Source of the DNA: Bacteroidota bacterium
GTDB taxonomy: Bacteria; Bacteroidota; Bacteroidia; Bacteroidales; Prolixibacteraceae
Direction: 5' to 3'
Assembly (NCBI GenBank): GCA_023412195.1
Contig: JAEYNZ010000146.1
Coordinates: forward strand, 1-44,624
Length of the DNA: 44,624 bases
The notes below the pieces were generated by a model that did no database searches, was not told where the DNA came from, and was given only the letters and a program-made list of their open reading frames with translations. Below are positions 16,825-25,677 of the stretch, in pieces. Each line of letters begins with the position of its first letter. The first letter of the stretch is position 1. The position numbers and the translations under genes were made by a program.

Positions 16825-19800
16825 ATGAATTTTATCATAAACCGAAAAGTACTTATCAGTATGTTGTTTACCGGGCTTACCCTGCTTGGGTATGTCTCCT
16901 ATAAGCAACTGCCGGTAGAACTCATGCCTAATGCCGAACTCCCGATGCTGTTCGTACAAATCACTTCCCGCATCGAAGTAAATCCTTCCTATATGGAAAA
17001 CCAGGCTGTTATTCCTATTGAAGGGGCAGTTGGAACGATGGAAGGAGTTGAAACCATAGAAACTTTTCTGAATAACCGTACTGCTACCATACAGGTCAGC
17101 TTTAACCAAAACGTCAATTTCAAATACACTTTTCTAAAGCTGCAGGAGAAAATAAAACAGGCTTCCGATAACCTGGATGAAAATTTTACTGTGTCGGTCA
17201 ACAGGGTTGACATTCAGCAACTGACCAACCAGTTTATGGAGTTACAGGTAAGGGGAAGCGGAGGAACCGACCGCCTTCGTAATATTGTAGATCAGGAAAT
17301 TGCAGCCGAACTGGAAAACATCGACGGAATTGCTTCTGTTACCGTTTATGGAGGAAAAGAGCGTTCCATTGAAATAACCTATGATAAGGCCGCACTTGAA
17401 GCTTATGAAATCACACCAGCCCAGATCAGGAATGCAGTTGCATCCAATTCTACAAACCGCACATTTGCAGGATACCTGCATGAAAATCAAAACAAATATT
17501 TCGTGCATGTAACTTCTGAATATGAACAGGTAACTGATATTGAAAATGTTATTCTTGCTGAAGGGCCTGTTTACCTTAAAAATGTTGCAGATGTATTCTT
17601 TGGTGTAAAGGAAGAGGAATCCATAAGTCGTGTAAACGGACTGGATGCTGTGTCCATTGCCCTGGTAAGTGATTCCCAGGCAAACCTCATCGAACTTTCG
17701 CGAAAGGTACAGGAAAGGATTGGCATCCTCAATGAAAAACTTGCTGCAAACGAGGTGGAAATGGTAGTGCAGACAAACCTGGCAGAAACGATGGAAAAAA
17801 ACATCGACCAGATCATGAACCTGGCATTGGTAGGAGGACTTCTTGCAATTTTTGTATTGTGGATATTCCTTAAAAACCTTCGCATTGTATCCATAATAGC
17901 ACTGGCCATCCCGATATCAGTGTTTACTGCTTTTAATTTGTTCTATGCATTCAATGTTTCAATCAATAGCCTTACCCTTGTTGGTCTTGTACTTGCAATT
18001 GGTATGCTGCTCGACAACAGTGTAGTGGTGCTTGAAAACATATACAGGCTGTCCGGACAACAATATACTCCTGAAAGGGCGGTAGTACAGGGTACCACTG
18101 AAGTATGGCGGTCGATTTTTGCAGCCACCTTTACAACTGTTGTAGTTTTTCTCCCATTCCTGTTTTCATCGGAATACATGATAAAGCTTCTTGGAAACCA
18201 TGTGGGTGTATCTATCATTTCCACCCTCACTGTTTCATTATTTGTTGCTTTGCTGCTCATACCGATGGCTGCGCATTTTTTGCTAAAAAGGGAATCATCC
18301 CATAATATTTTTTATGAAAAAGTAACAACAAATAACCGTACAGTACAGATATACATCCTGTTGCTTAAAGCAAGCATGCGTTCTCCGGCAGCAACTGTTG
18401 TAGGAGCACTGGTCCTTTTTTTTGTAACTATATTCATTGTACTGGCAGTAAGTGTAAATAATCTTGAAGAAGTAGAGGAATCCCGGTTTTCTATTTATGT
18501 AACTATGCCCACCGGTACAACTCTTGAGGCTACTGACCTGGTTGTAGCTGAAGTGGAAAACAGGCTTGAGGAGGTTGCTGAAAAGAAAGATGTAATTGCA
18601 AATATCCAGCAGGAAGAAGCGGTGATTACTGTTGTGCTGCAGGATGAGTACAAAAAGATCAACAATCGGAACATGGCTGAAATCAAGGCGCAGGTTGAAG
18701 GCCTTATCCAAAATATTGCCAGGTCGGAAATAAGCCTCACTGCTCCCGCATCAAGTAACAGGTTTCGAAGTGGAGGTGGTGGAGGAGGCGCAGGTATGCA
18801 AAATTTCAGCCGCTTCATGGGTATAGGCGAAAACCGCGAAAGGATCGTGGTTAAAGGTGAAGATTTTAATTCAATGAAAGGTGTTGCCGAAGATTTGCAG
18901 TACTACATCGAGAATCTCGAATCGATCAGAAGTGCCGATGTAAGTTTTTCCAGCAACAGGCCTGAAATTCATCTTCATTTTAACCAGTTGCTTCTTGCAC
19001 AGTTTGGCTTAAACCTGAATAACATTGCCTCGGAATTAAGTTCATTTACAAATGAGTTTACTTCAGGTGTAAACTTCAAGCAGGGAAATGAGGAATATGA
19101 AATCATCATCAAGGAAAAGCTACCTAATGAAGAAGAAATACAGGAAAAAAATATTGATGATTTAAAACGACTTCGGGTAAGCAACACCCAGGGTGCTGCC
19201 TACGACATCCAGGAAATTGCTGATCTTGTATACTCCGATGGAATGGCAAGTATATCCAGGGTCAATCAGGAAAAACAAATAGAACTTTTTTACCGTTTTG
19301 CAGCTGAAGCAGAACAATCAAAAGACCTGCTTCAAGCTTATCGCCTGGAAATAGATGAGATCGTTGGAAATTATAAACTACCCCCCGGAGTGGCCGTTGA
19401 AGTTATACATGAAGAAGATCAGTTTTCTGAATTTTATTTCCTGATCATTGCTGCCTTTATCCTGATCCTCATGATCCTGGCTTCAGTATTCGAATCACTT
19501 GTGATGCCTGTAGTACTAATGTTTTCCGTTCCGCTGGCTGCAATCGGATCTTTTATTGCACTCATCTTTACAGGCAATAGCCTGTTCAATGCAAATACTC
19601 TCACGGGCTTTCTTATCCTTCTGGGTGTAGTTGTCAATAATGGAATAATCCTCATCGACTTCACAAATATTTTAAGGAAGAGGGGATACCGTAAATCCAG
19701 GGCACTTATTACAGCAGGCCTTTCACGTGTAAGACCAATTTTGATTACAGCCATCACCACAATAGTTGCCATGATGCCATTGGCCCTGGGTCAATCGGAA

Positions 19801-21540
19801 TACGTGGGAGCAATCGGGGCCCCTTTTGCCATTACTGTAATTGGAGGCCTTGCATTAAGCACCCTGCTTACATTGGTATTCATACCTACCTTGTATTTTG
19901 GCATGGAAAACGCCATTAACTGGCTCAAATCACTGCACTGGGGCCTCAAACTCCTGCAAATTGTAATCTTCATAGCTGCGGCCATTTACATTTACCTTAA
20001 AGTTGATTCTTTTTTATGGCAACTGTTAGGATTTATGCTTATTACAATCCTCATCCCCGGAGTCATGGCATTTGTTCTTACAAGCCTTAGAAAGGCAAGT
20101 TCGGATGTTGTTGCAAAAGAACAGCAGATCCGGATAGTAGTGCGAAGGCTTGTAAAAGTTTACGACCGTGATAACCGGTTTGCACGCGAATGGAAAGCAG
20201 GAATCAAAATAAGGGAACGCGCAGGATTATTAAGAGACTACAAACACATCCGCGACTTTTATGACCTGATCTGGCAAATACCATTCTTTGGTTTCCTGGT
20301 CTATTTCACCTTCTACTATCTTGAGAGTGGTTTCTGGATGTGGATTATGTCCCACTTTGTCTACTTCTTCCTTTTCCTGCTATGGATTCCCTTTGCCCAG
20401 GTACTCACAAACAAATATGAATCTACAGGCAAACACATCTATCTTAAAACAATCCGTATAGTCAAAAATATCATCTACTGGGCAGTACCTGTACTCTTCC
20501 TTTTCATATTCTCCAGGGAGTGGCGAAACATAGGTATGGTTATATTCGTAGGGATTATCTGGTTTCTGCTACTTGTTATTTACAGCACAGGAGAATACAT
20601 CCATAGCAAAAAAGTGAACATCGCCAGGATTGAGGGCAGATTTGGAGGTTTACGCAGGTGGTACTTCAACATGGTAAGGCAGATTCCGGTGTTGGGAAAA
20701 CGCAAGGTTCCTTTCAGGGCACTCAATGGCGTATCACTTGAAATAAAAACCGGCATGTTCGGGTTACTCGGACCTAATGGTGCAGGAAAATCAACCATGA
20801 TGCGCATCATTTGCGGTATTCTGGAACAGAGCTACGGAAAAATATGGATCAATGGCCTTGATACGCAAAAACACCGTGAAGAACTGCAGGGACTTATAGG
20901 CTATCTACCCCAGGCTTTTGGAACCTATGAAAATATGTCAGCATGGGAATTTCTCGATTATCAGTCGATACTAAAAGGTATTGAAGATGTAAACCTCAGG
21001 AAAGAACGTATTGAATATGTTTTAAAAAGCGTTCATATGATTGATCGCAAGGACGATAAAATTGGTTCATTCTCAGGTGGTATGAAGCAGCGTATAGGGA
21101 TCGCACAAATCCTTCTAAACCTGCCCAGGATCCTTGTTGTGGATGAACCTACCGCAGGCCTTGACCCGCGGGAACGTATCCGCTTTAGAAACCTGTTGGT
21201 GGAACTCAGCCGCGAAAGGATCGTCATTTTCTCAACCCATATTATTGAGGATATTTCAAGCTCCTGTAACCAGGTTGCTGTAATTAACAGGGGTAATCTC
21301 AAATACTACGGCACACCTAACGACATGGTACGAATGGGTCAGGGGTTTGTGTGGCAAATGACAATTCCTGCCAAAGAATTTGACAGCTTCGCCAATAAAC
21401 AGCTTATCGTTCATCATATGCGTGATGGTGAAAATATTAAACTGAGGGTGCTTTCCAAAGAAAAACCTTCTGACAATGCGGTGAATGTTTCACCTCACCT
21501 TGAAGATGCCTATCTCTGCCTCTTAAAAGACTTTGTATAA
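16825..21540 (+). CDS. RND permease fused to extra membrane region and ABC ATPase
   Basis: A single frame of 1571 codons. Residues 1 to about 1030 are a full RND permease: TM4 with Asp397-Asn398 (MLLDNSVVVLENI), TM10 with Asn938-Asn939 (VVVNNGIILIDF), and two periplasmic loops, the second with a Gly-rich insert (649-656). Residues about 1040-1260 add some six membrane segments. Residues about 1295-1571 are a complete ABC nucleotide-binding domain: Walker A GPNGAGKST (1316-1324), Q-loop Gln1363, signature FSGGMKQR (1416-1423), Walker B ILVVDEPTAGLDP with Asp1440/Glu1441, H-loop His1472. No stop or frameshift is visible between the parts. RND pumps normally use proton gradients alone, so this joining is unexpected. 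The ABC-2 permease at 21552 probably pairs with the ABC domain. The exact junctions are by eye. Confidence 0.93.
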   Translation: MNFIINRKVLISMLFTGLTLLGYVSYKQLPVELMPNAELPMLFVQITSRIEVNPSYMENQAVIPIEGAVGTMEGVETIETFLNNRTATIQVSFNQNVNFKYTFLKLQEKIKQASDNLDENFTVSVNRVDIQQLTNQFMELQVRGSGGTDRLRNIVDQEIAAELENIDGIASVTVYGGKERSIEITYDKAALEAYEITPAQIRNAVASNSTNRTFAGYLHENQNKYFVHVTSEYEQVTDIENVILAEGPVYLKNVADVFFGVKEEESISRVNGLDAVSIALVSDSQANLIELSRKVQERIGILNEKLAANEVEMVVQTNLAETMEKNIDQIMNLALVGGLLAIFVLWIFLKNLRIVSIIALAIPISVFTAFNLFYAFNVSINSLTLVGLVLAIGMLLDNSVVVLENIYRLSGQQYTPERAVVQGTTEVWRSIFAATFTTVVVFLPFLFSSEYMIKLLGNHVGVSIISTLTVSLFVALLLIPMAAHFLLKRESSHNIFYEKVTTNNRTVQIYILLLKASMRSPAATVVGALVLFFVTIFIVLAVSVNNLEEVEESRFSIYVTMPTGTTLEATDLVVAEVENRLEEVAEKKDVIANIQQEEAVITVVLQDEYKKINNRNMAEIKAQVEGLIQNIARSEISLTAPASSNRFRSGGGGGGAGMQNFSRFMGIGENRERIVVKGEDFNSMKGVAEDLQYYIENLESIRSADVSFSSNRPEIHLHFNQLLLAQFGLNLNNIASELSSFTNEFTSGVNFKQGNEEYEIIIKEKLPNEEEIQEKNIDDLKRLRVSNTQGAAYDIQEIADLVYSDGMASISRVNQEKQIELFYRFAAEAEQSKDLLQAYRLEIDEIVGNYKLPPGVAVEVIHEEDQFSEFYFLIIAAFILILMILASVFESLVMPVVLMFSVPLAAIGSFIALIFTGNSLFNANTLTGFLILLGVVVNNGIILIDFTNILRKRGYRKSRALITAGLSRVRPILITAITTIVAMMPLALGQSEYVGAIGAPFAITVIGGLALSTLLTLVFIPTLYFGMENAINWLKSLHWGLKLLQIVIFIAAAIYIYLKVDSFLWQLLGFMLITILIPGVMAFVLTSLRKASSDVVAKEQQIRIVVRRLVKVYDRDNRFAREWKAGIKIRERAGLLRDYKHIRDFYDLIWQIPFFGFLVYFTFYYLESGFWMWIMSHFVYFFLFLLWIPFAQVLTNKYESTGKHIYLKTIRIVKNIIYWAVPVLFLFIFSREWRNIGMVIFVGIIWFLLLVIYSTGEYIHSKKVNIARIEGRFGGLRRWYFNMVRQIPVLGKRKVPFRALNGVSLEIKTGMFGLLGPNGAGKSTMMRIICGILEQSYGKIWINGLDTQKHREELQGLIGYLPQAFGTYENMSAWEFLDYQSILKGIEDVNLRKERIEYVLKSVHMIDRKDDKIGSFSGGMKQRIGIAQILLNLPRILVVDEPTAGLDPRERIRFRNLLVELSRERIVIFSTHIIEDISSSCNQVAVINRGNLKYYGTPNDMVRMGQGFVWQMTIPAKEFDSFANKQLIVHHMRDGENIKLRVLSKEKPSDNAVNVSPHLEDAYLCLLKDFV

Positions 21541-21551
21541 TATTTTAAAAA

Positions 21552-22271
21552 ATGGAACAGAAAAGCCTTATAAAAAATACATTCATTAACCAGAGCATTA
21601 TGATCAGGTATAACCTGAAAATCATATTTGCCGGCAGGTTTATATGGTTTTTGCTTGCCGCTTTGGGATTCTTCCTTTTCTTCGCCGTAGAAACCGTTAT
21701 GAGCAGGGAGGCTTTAAGTGAAGGAACAGTATATGAACTTCTGATTTTTCCGGGGATTCTGCTCATTTTCTACCCTTCTGTGTTTGGTATTCAAAATGAC
21801 GATGATGCCCGCATGCTTGAAATTCTATTTGGAATTTCAAACTACAGGTATAAAGTTTGGCTGGTGAGGCTGCTTTTAATCTATGTCCTGATCTTCCTCA
21901 TCATTATATTGTTTGCTATCGCTGCGTCTGTCCTTCTGTATAAAGTGCATGTTATTGAAATGGCTTATCAGCTGATGTATCCCATCATTTTTATGGGTTC
22001 GCTCGCTTTTATGTTCTCAACAATCATCAAAAACGGCAACGGAACAGCAGTTACAATGGTGCTTTTAGGGATAGGCCTTATGATTTTACAGGACGCTTTT
22101 GCCCGAACTCAATGGAATGTTTTTTTAAACCCGTTTAATATCCCCAACAATTTCAATGAATTTATCTGGCAAAACCTTATCACCAAAAACCGGATATTCC
22201 TGGCAACCGGAACTATTGTATTTATTCTTTATGGATTGTTTAACCTTCAAAAAAGGGAAAAATTCGTGTAG
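21552..22271 (+). CDS. ABC-2-type permease
   Basis: Integral membrane protein of 239 aa with about six hydrophobic segments (near 22-45, 62-80, 105-130, 140-158, 165-185 and 212-230), fitting a compact ABC-2 permease. A short loop with NDDDARMLEILFG lies after the second segment, in the place where ABC-2 permeases have their cytoplasmic coupling region. It starts 11 nt after the RND-ABC fusion gene and would give the membrane channel for that protein's ABC domain, just as 6714-7640 precedes its own permease. It ends the seven-gene locus. No terminator hairpin is evident in the 90 nt before the next gene. Confidence 0.85.
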   Translation: MEQKSLIKNTFINQSIMIRYNLKIIFAGRFIWFLLAALGFFLFFAVETVMSREALSEGTVYELLIFPGILLIFYPSVFGIQNDDDARMLEILFGISNYRYKVWLVRLLLIYVLIFLIIILFAIAASVLLYKVHVIEMAYQLMYPIIFMGSLAFMFSTIIKNGNGTAVTMVLLGIGLMILQDAFARTQWNVFLNPFNIPNNFNEFIWQNLITKNRIFLATGTIVFILYGLFNLQKREKFV

Positions 22272-22361
22272 GTAAGTTCATACTTTTCATGAGGGGATTT
22301 TTTTTATCTTAACAGCCATTAATGCGGATGTATAATAACCGCAGGCAAAAATTCCTTTGAT

Positions 22362-24317
22362 ATGAAAAAACCTGATAACCAAATTTTCTATTCCTCCTTC
22401 AAATGGGTTTTACTGACTGCTGCTTTTTTTATGTTGACATCCTGTTCTGAACCTGCTGTTTATGTGTCGCCGGAAGGTGATGATCTGCAGGAAGGTTCCC
22501 GGGGTAAACCCGTGGCAACCATTCAAAAAGCAGTTGAACTGGCAGAAAAAAATCAAATTCAGCAAATCATTGTTGGTGAAGGAGATTATTATGATGTTTC
22601 AGTTGTTATCACTGAAAAGGATTCAGGTATAGTTATCAGCGGTGAAAAAGGGAAATCATCCAGGTTATTCGGAGGGAAAAGGCTTGTTAACTGGCAACGC
22701 AATGGCCATTATCTGGAAGCTCAAATTCCGGATGATGAATGGCCTGAACTTGATTTCAGGATACTTGTTGTTAACGACTCTCTCCGTGAAAGAGCCCGGT
22801 TGCCTGAAAAAGGGGTATTCACCCATCAAAGCGAATGGCCGCATCAATGGCAAAGCACCCAGGGAGGATGGTCACAGAAACCCACGCAAAAAGATCTGAC
22901 AACCATGTATTATAACCCTGAAGATCTTGGCTCATGGCTGGATGTAAACAATGCGGAATTTACAGTTTTTCATGCATGGGATGATTCTTACACAGGTGTT
23001 TCATCTATCGATACAATCAGCCGGAGTATTACCTTTTCCAACAAACTTACACATCCGCCAGGAGCATACGCATCCTGGGCAGGTGAAAAAACCATGCAGT
23101 ATATCGTATGGAACATTAAGGAAGGATTGACCCGCCCGGGACAATGGTATGTCGACCGTACCATGAGAAAAGTTGTTTATTGGCCATTTTCACACGAAAA
23201 AGAAGGAAACCTCATAGCTATGATTCCAAGCCAGAACCATTTCTTCAGGATGGAAAAAGGCTCAAAAAATATCGTCGTAAAAAACCTGGAGATGATGTGC
23301 TCAGGTGCTCCTGTTTCAAACACAGGTTACGGAACGTATGCTATAACCGGTGCCATTGTTGCCGATCAGGCTGATAACCTTGTGCTTGAGAACCTTAAAG
23401 TCAAAAATGTTGCAGGTTGGGCCGTCAAACTTACAGGCAGTAATATCTCCGTTTCCGACTGCGAATTTTCTTTTACCGGAGCAGGTGGCTTATCTTATAG
23501 CGGCGACAATTTTAAAATAGAACGTTGTGGTATACATGACCTGGGAAAATTATATTTTGGAGCTGTTGGTATCATGGGAAGCGGCAGCAACAACATTGTA
23601 TCACATTGCGAACTATACAATATTCCTTATTGCGCCATCAACGGATTGGGTAAACATTCTGTTGCTGAATACAACCTGATTTATGATTTCAAACAGGTGA
23701 TGGCAGATGGTGGTGCCATATACTGTTATGGAGGTGACTCAACCATTTACCGTAATAATGCTGTTCTATATCAAAAAGGAAATACAACAGAAGGATGGAC
23801 TTATTATTTTGATGAGCTTTCATCAAACTGCATCATGGAAAATAACCTTGCTGTTCATACAATCGTGCCTGTGCATCACCACATGGCAGAAGGTCTTACA
23901 ATCCGCAATAACCTTTTCATTGACGAAGGACATCAGAAAATCAGCTATCCCCTTTCATCAGACCTGCAGTTCAATGATAATACCTTTATTGCTGATGAAG
24001 TTTTGTTTTCCGGCCCGAATGGAGAAACCGGAAATACTGCCAAAGAAAGCCTGAATCCTGTATTTCAGAAATATTACAATTGTACCGGGATCACCTGGTT
24101 TGAAGGAAATCAATTTCACACCAACAACATCAGGCATGATGTTCTTCATGTATACAACAGGATCAGAACAGAAAATTTCGGCTATACAGGCCTGAATGAG
24201 AATAAGCTTTACACTGCAAATGATAAGTTACCGGAGGTTCCTGAAAGTTTTGATCGAACCGGTTACAGAGGTAACTTCAGAAAATTATACCACCAGATGA
24301 CTGGAATAACCAATTAA
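22362..24317 (+). CDS. Right-handed beta-helix lipoprotein, possible carbohydrate-active enzyme
   Basis: Surface or periplasmic lipoprotein of 651 aa with lipobox MLTSC (Cys28). The first mature segment, VYVSPEGDDLQEGS then KPVATIQKAVELA, is the DUF1565-like opening of many right-handed parallel beta-helix proteins. From about residue 300 on come repeated strand-turn units (NIVVKNLEMMCSG, NLVLENLKVKNVAG, NISVSDCEFSFTG, NIVSHCELYNIP, TIYRNNAVLY) that build the helix. Layout and length recall beta-helix glycoside hydrolases such as GH141, or polysaccharide lyases, but I cannot assign a family or catalytic residues by eye. Its stop codon overlaps the convergent panD stop (shared TTAA). It may belong to the transport operon by read-through or be independent. 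Confidence 0.8.
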   Translation: MKKPDNQIFYSSFKWVLLTAAFFMLTSCSEPAVYVSPEGDDLQEGSRGKPVATIQKAVELAEKNQIQQIIVGEGDYYDVSVVITEKDSGIVISGEKGKSSRLFGGKRLVNWQRNGHYLEAQIPDDEWPELDFRILVVNDSLRERARLPEKGVFTHQSEWPHQWQSTQGGWSQKPTQKDLTTMYYNPEDLGSWLDVNNAEFTVFHAWDDSYTGVSSIDTISRSITFSNKLTHPPGAYASWAGEKTMQYIVWNIKEGLTRPGQWYVDRTMRKVVYWPFSHEKEGNLIAMIPSQNHFFRMEKGSKNIVVKNLEMMCSGAPVSNTGYGTYAITGAIVADQADNLVLENLKVKNVAGWAVKLTGSNISVSDCEFSFTGAGGLSYSGDNFKIERCGIHDLGKLYFGAVGIMGSGSNNIVSHCELYNIPYCAINGLGKHSVAEYNLIYDFKQVMADGGAIYCYGGDSTIYRNNAVLYQKGNTTEGWTYYFDELSSNCIMENNLAVHTIVPVHHHMAEGLTIRNNLFIDEGHQKISYPLSSDLQFNDNTFIADEVLFSGPNGETGNTAKESLNPVFQKYYNCTGITWFEGNQFHTNNIRHDVLHVYNRIRTENFGYTGLNENKLYTANDKLPEVPESFDRTGYRGNFRKLYHQMTGITN

Positions 24318-24664
24318 ACGAGGCGGTTGGTTTCAACATCGGGAAAGATAATCGATGGCTTAAATGTCCTGGCTTCTTCGAAGTCCATGTGGGCGTATGA
24401 AATGATGATAACCACATCACCGACAGCTGCTTTTCTTGCCGCCGGCCCATTCAGACAGATGGTACCTTTACCGCGTTCACCTTTTATGACATAGGTTTCC
24501 AGCCGTTCTCCATTATTGATGTTGACTACCTGCACTTTCTCATTCTCTATCAGATTGGCTGCATCCATCAGGTCTTCATCTATGGTAATACTGCCAACAT
24601 ACTGCAGGTTGGCCTCAGTCACTGTAACTTTATGTATTTTCGATTTACAAACTTCGATCTGCAT
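24314..24664 (-). CDS. panD: Aspartate 1-decarboxylase proenzyme
   Basis: Pyruvoyl enzyme making beta-alanine from L-aspartate for pantothenate and CoA synthesis. The self-cleavage site Gly24-Ser25 is present in YVGSITIDEDLMDAAN. Other family signatures are KSKIHKVTVT, ETYVIKGERGKGTICLNGPAAR and GDVVIIISYA. ATG 24664 gives 116 aa, the normal length; an in-frame TTG at 24679 overlapping the panC stop is less likely. It lies 11 nt downstream of panC in the same direction, so the two steps feeding the same product are co-expressed. Confidence 0.97.
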   Translation of the reverse strand: MQIEVCKSKIHKVTVTEANLQYVGSITIDEDLMDAANLIENEKVQVVNINNGERLETYVIKGERGKGTICLNGPAARKAAVGDVVIIISYAHMDFEEARTFKPSIIFPDVETNRLV

Positions 24665-24675
24665 ACTTCTGTTTT

Positions 24676-25524
24676 TCAATTCAAAACAATATTGTCTATT
24701 AATCGTACCTTCCCACAGAAAACTGCTATACAGCCTGTTTTAGAGCCTTTGCTGCCCCAGTCAGTCGCTGGCTGAAGTGTTTCACTTTCAACTATTTCAA
24801 AATATTCAACATTTAAAAAAGAACTTTTGTTGATGGTTTCTTTCACCCAATATTCAAGTTCCTGTACGGATTTAAGTCCAGCATGTTGCTTTGCCTGTTC
24901 TAATGTTCTATATATCAGGGCAGCTTCCTTCCGCTCTTCCTGTGATAGCAATTCATTACGGGAACTCATAGCTAATCCGCTTTCTTCCCTGATGATCGGG
25001 CAGGGAACAATAACAACCTTCATGCCTAACATTCTGACCATGGCCTTTATTATAGCAAGCTGCTGAAAATCCTTCAGTCCGAAATATGCTTTATCCGGTT
25101 TAACAATATCGAAAAGACGGCTGACAACCTGAGCAACCCCGTTAAAATGACCAGGCCGGTATTTGCCTTCCATCACCTCCTCAAGCAAGCCAAAGTTAAA
25201 CCTGCGGTTATCAGGTTCAGGATATATTTCAGTCGCACCGGGAGCAAAAACAATATCACACCGGGTTGTTTTCAGCAACTCCATGTCAGATCCCAGGTTA
25301 CGCGGGTACCTTTTCAAATCATCAGGATCATTAAACTGGGTTGGATTTACAAAAATACTCACTACAACCGTACTGTTTTCAGCAGATGCAGCCTCCACCA
25401 ATGACAAATGTCCTTCGTGCAATGCACCCATTGTAGGAACAAAACCTACACTACCTTCTGCACCAATTCCCTCCAACTGTTCCTTTAGTTCTTTTATTGT
25501 TCTAACCAGTATCATGGTTTTCAA
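24676..25524 (-). CDS. panC: Pantothenate synthetase (pantoate-beta-alanine ligase)
   Basis: ATP-dependent condensation of pantoate with beta-alanine, the last step of pantothenate synthesis. Signatures: GFVPTMGALHEGHLSLVEAA containing the HIGH-like HEGH, NPTQFNDPDDLKRYPR, YRPGHFNGVAQVVSRLFDIV, AYFGLKDFQQ, and the KMSKS-like AMSSRNELL. The length of 282 aa is typical. The start is ATG 25524; a second in-frame ATG at 25515 is also possible. A near-consensus -7 element (TTACTTTG on the minus strand, 25534-25541) lies close upstream, which would give a very short leader. It is divergent from the GT5 gene. Confidence 0.97.
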   Translation of the reverse strand: MKTMILVRTIKELKEQLEGIGAEGSVGFVPTMGALHEGHLSLVEAASAENSTVVVSIFVNPTQFNDPDDLKRYPRNLGSDMELLKTTRCDIVFAPGATEIYPEPDNRRFNFGLLEEVMEGKYRPGHFNGVAQVVSRLFDIVKPDKAYFGLKDFQQLAIIKAMVRMLGMKVVIVPCPIIREESGLAMSSRNELLSQEERKEAALIYRTLEQAKQHAGLKSVQELEYWVKETINKSSFLNVEYFEIVESETLQPATDWGSKGSKTGCIAVFCGKVRLIDNIVLN

Positions 25525-25615
25525 TTAAAGGTGCAAAGTAAATAAATAATCCTTTCCGTTACACCCTATGAAAGTCAATATCACCCTGTTGTTAACTCAA
25601 TGAAAATAGGGGTCA

Positions 25616-25646
25616 TTGAATATTTAGGATAATTTTGTTACCTTTG
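25616..25646 (+). promoter_or_regulatory. Bacteroidetes-type promoter for the GT5 gene
   Basis: A -33 TTG (25616-25618) and a -7 TACCTTTG (25639-25646) are separated by 20 nt, close to the Bacteroidetes consensus. The start codon follows at 25678, so the leader would be about 25 nt. Confidence 0.6.
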
Positions 25647-25677
25647 CATACTGTTACAAAACCGCGTTTATAGGTCA

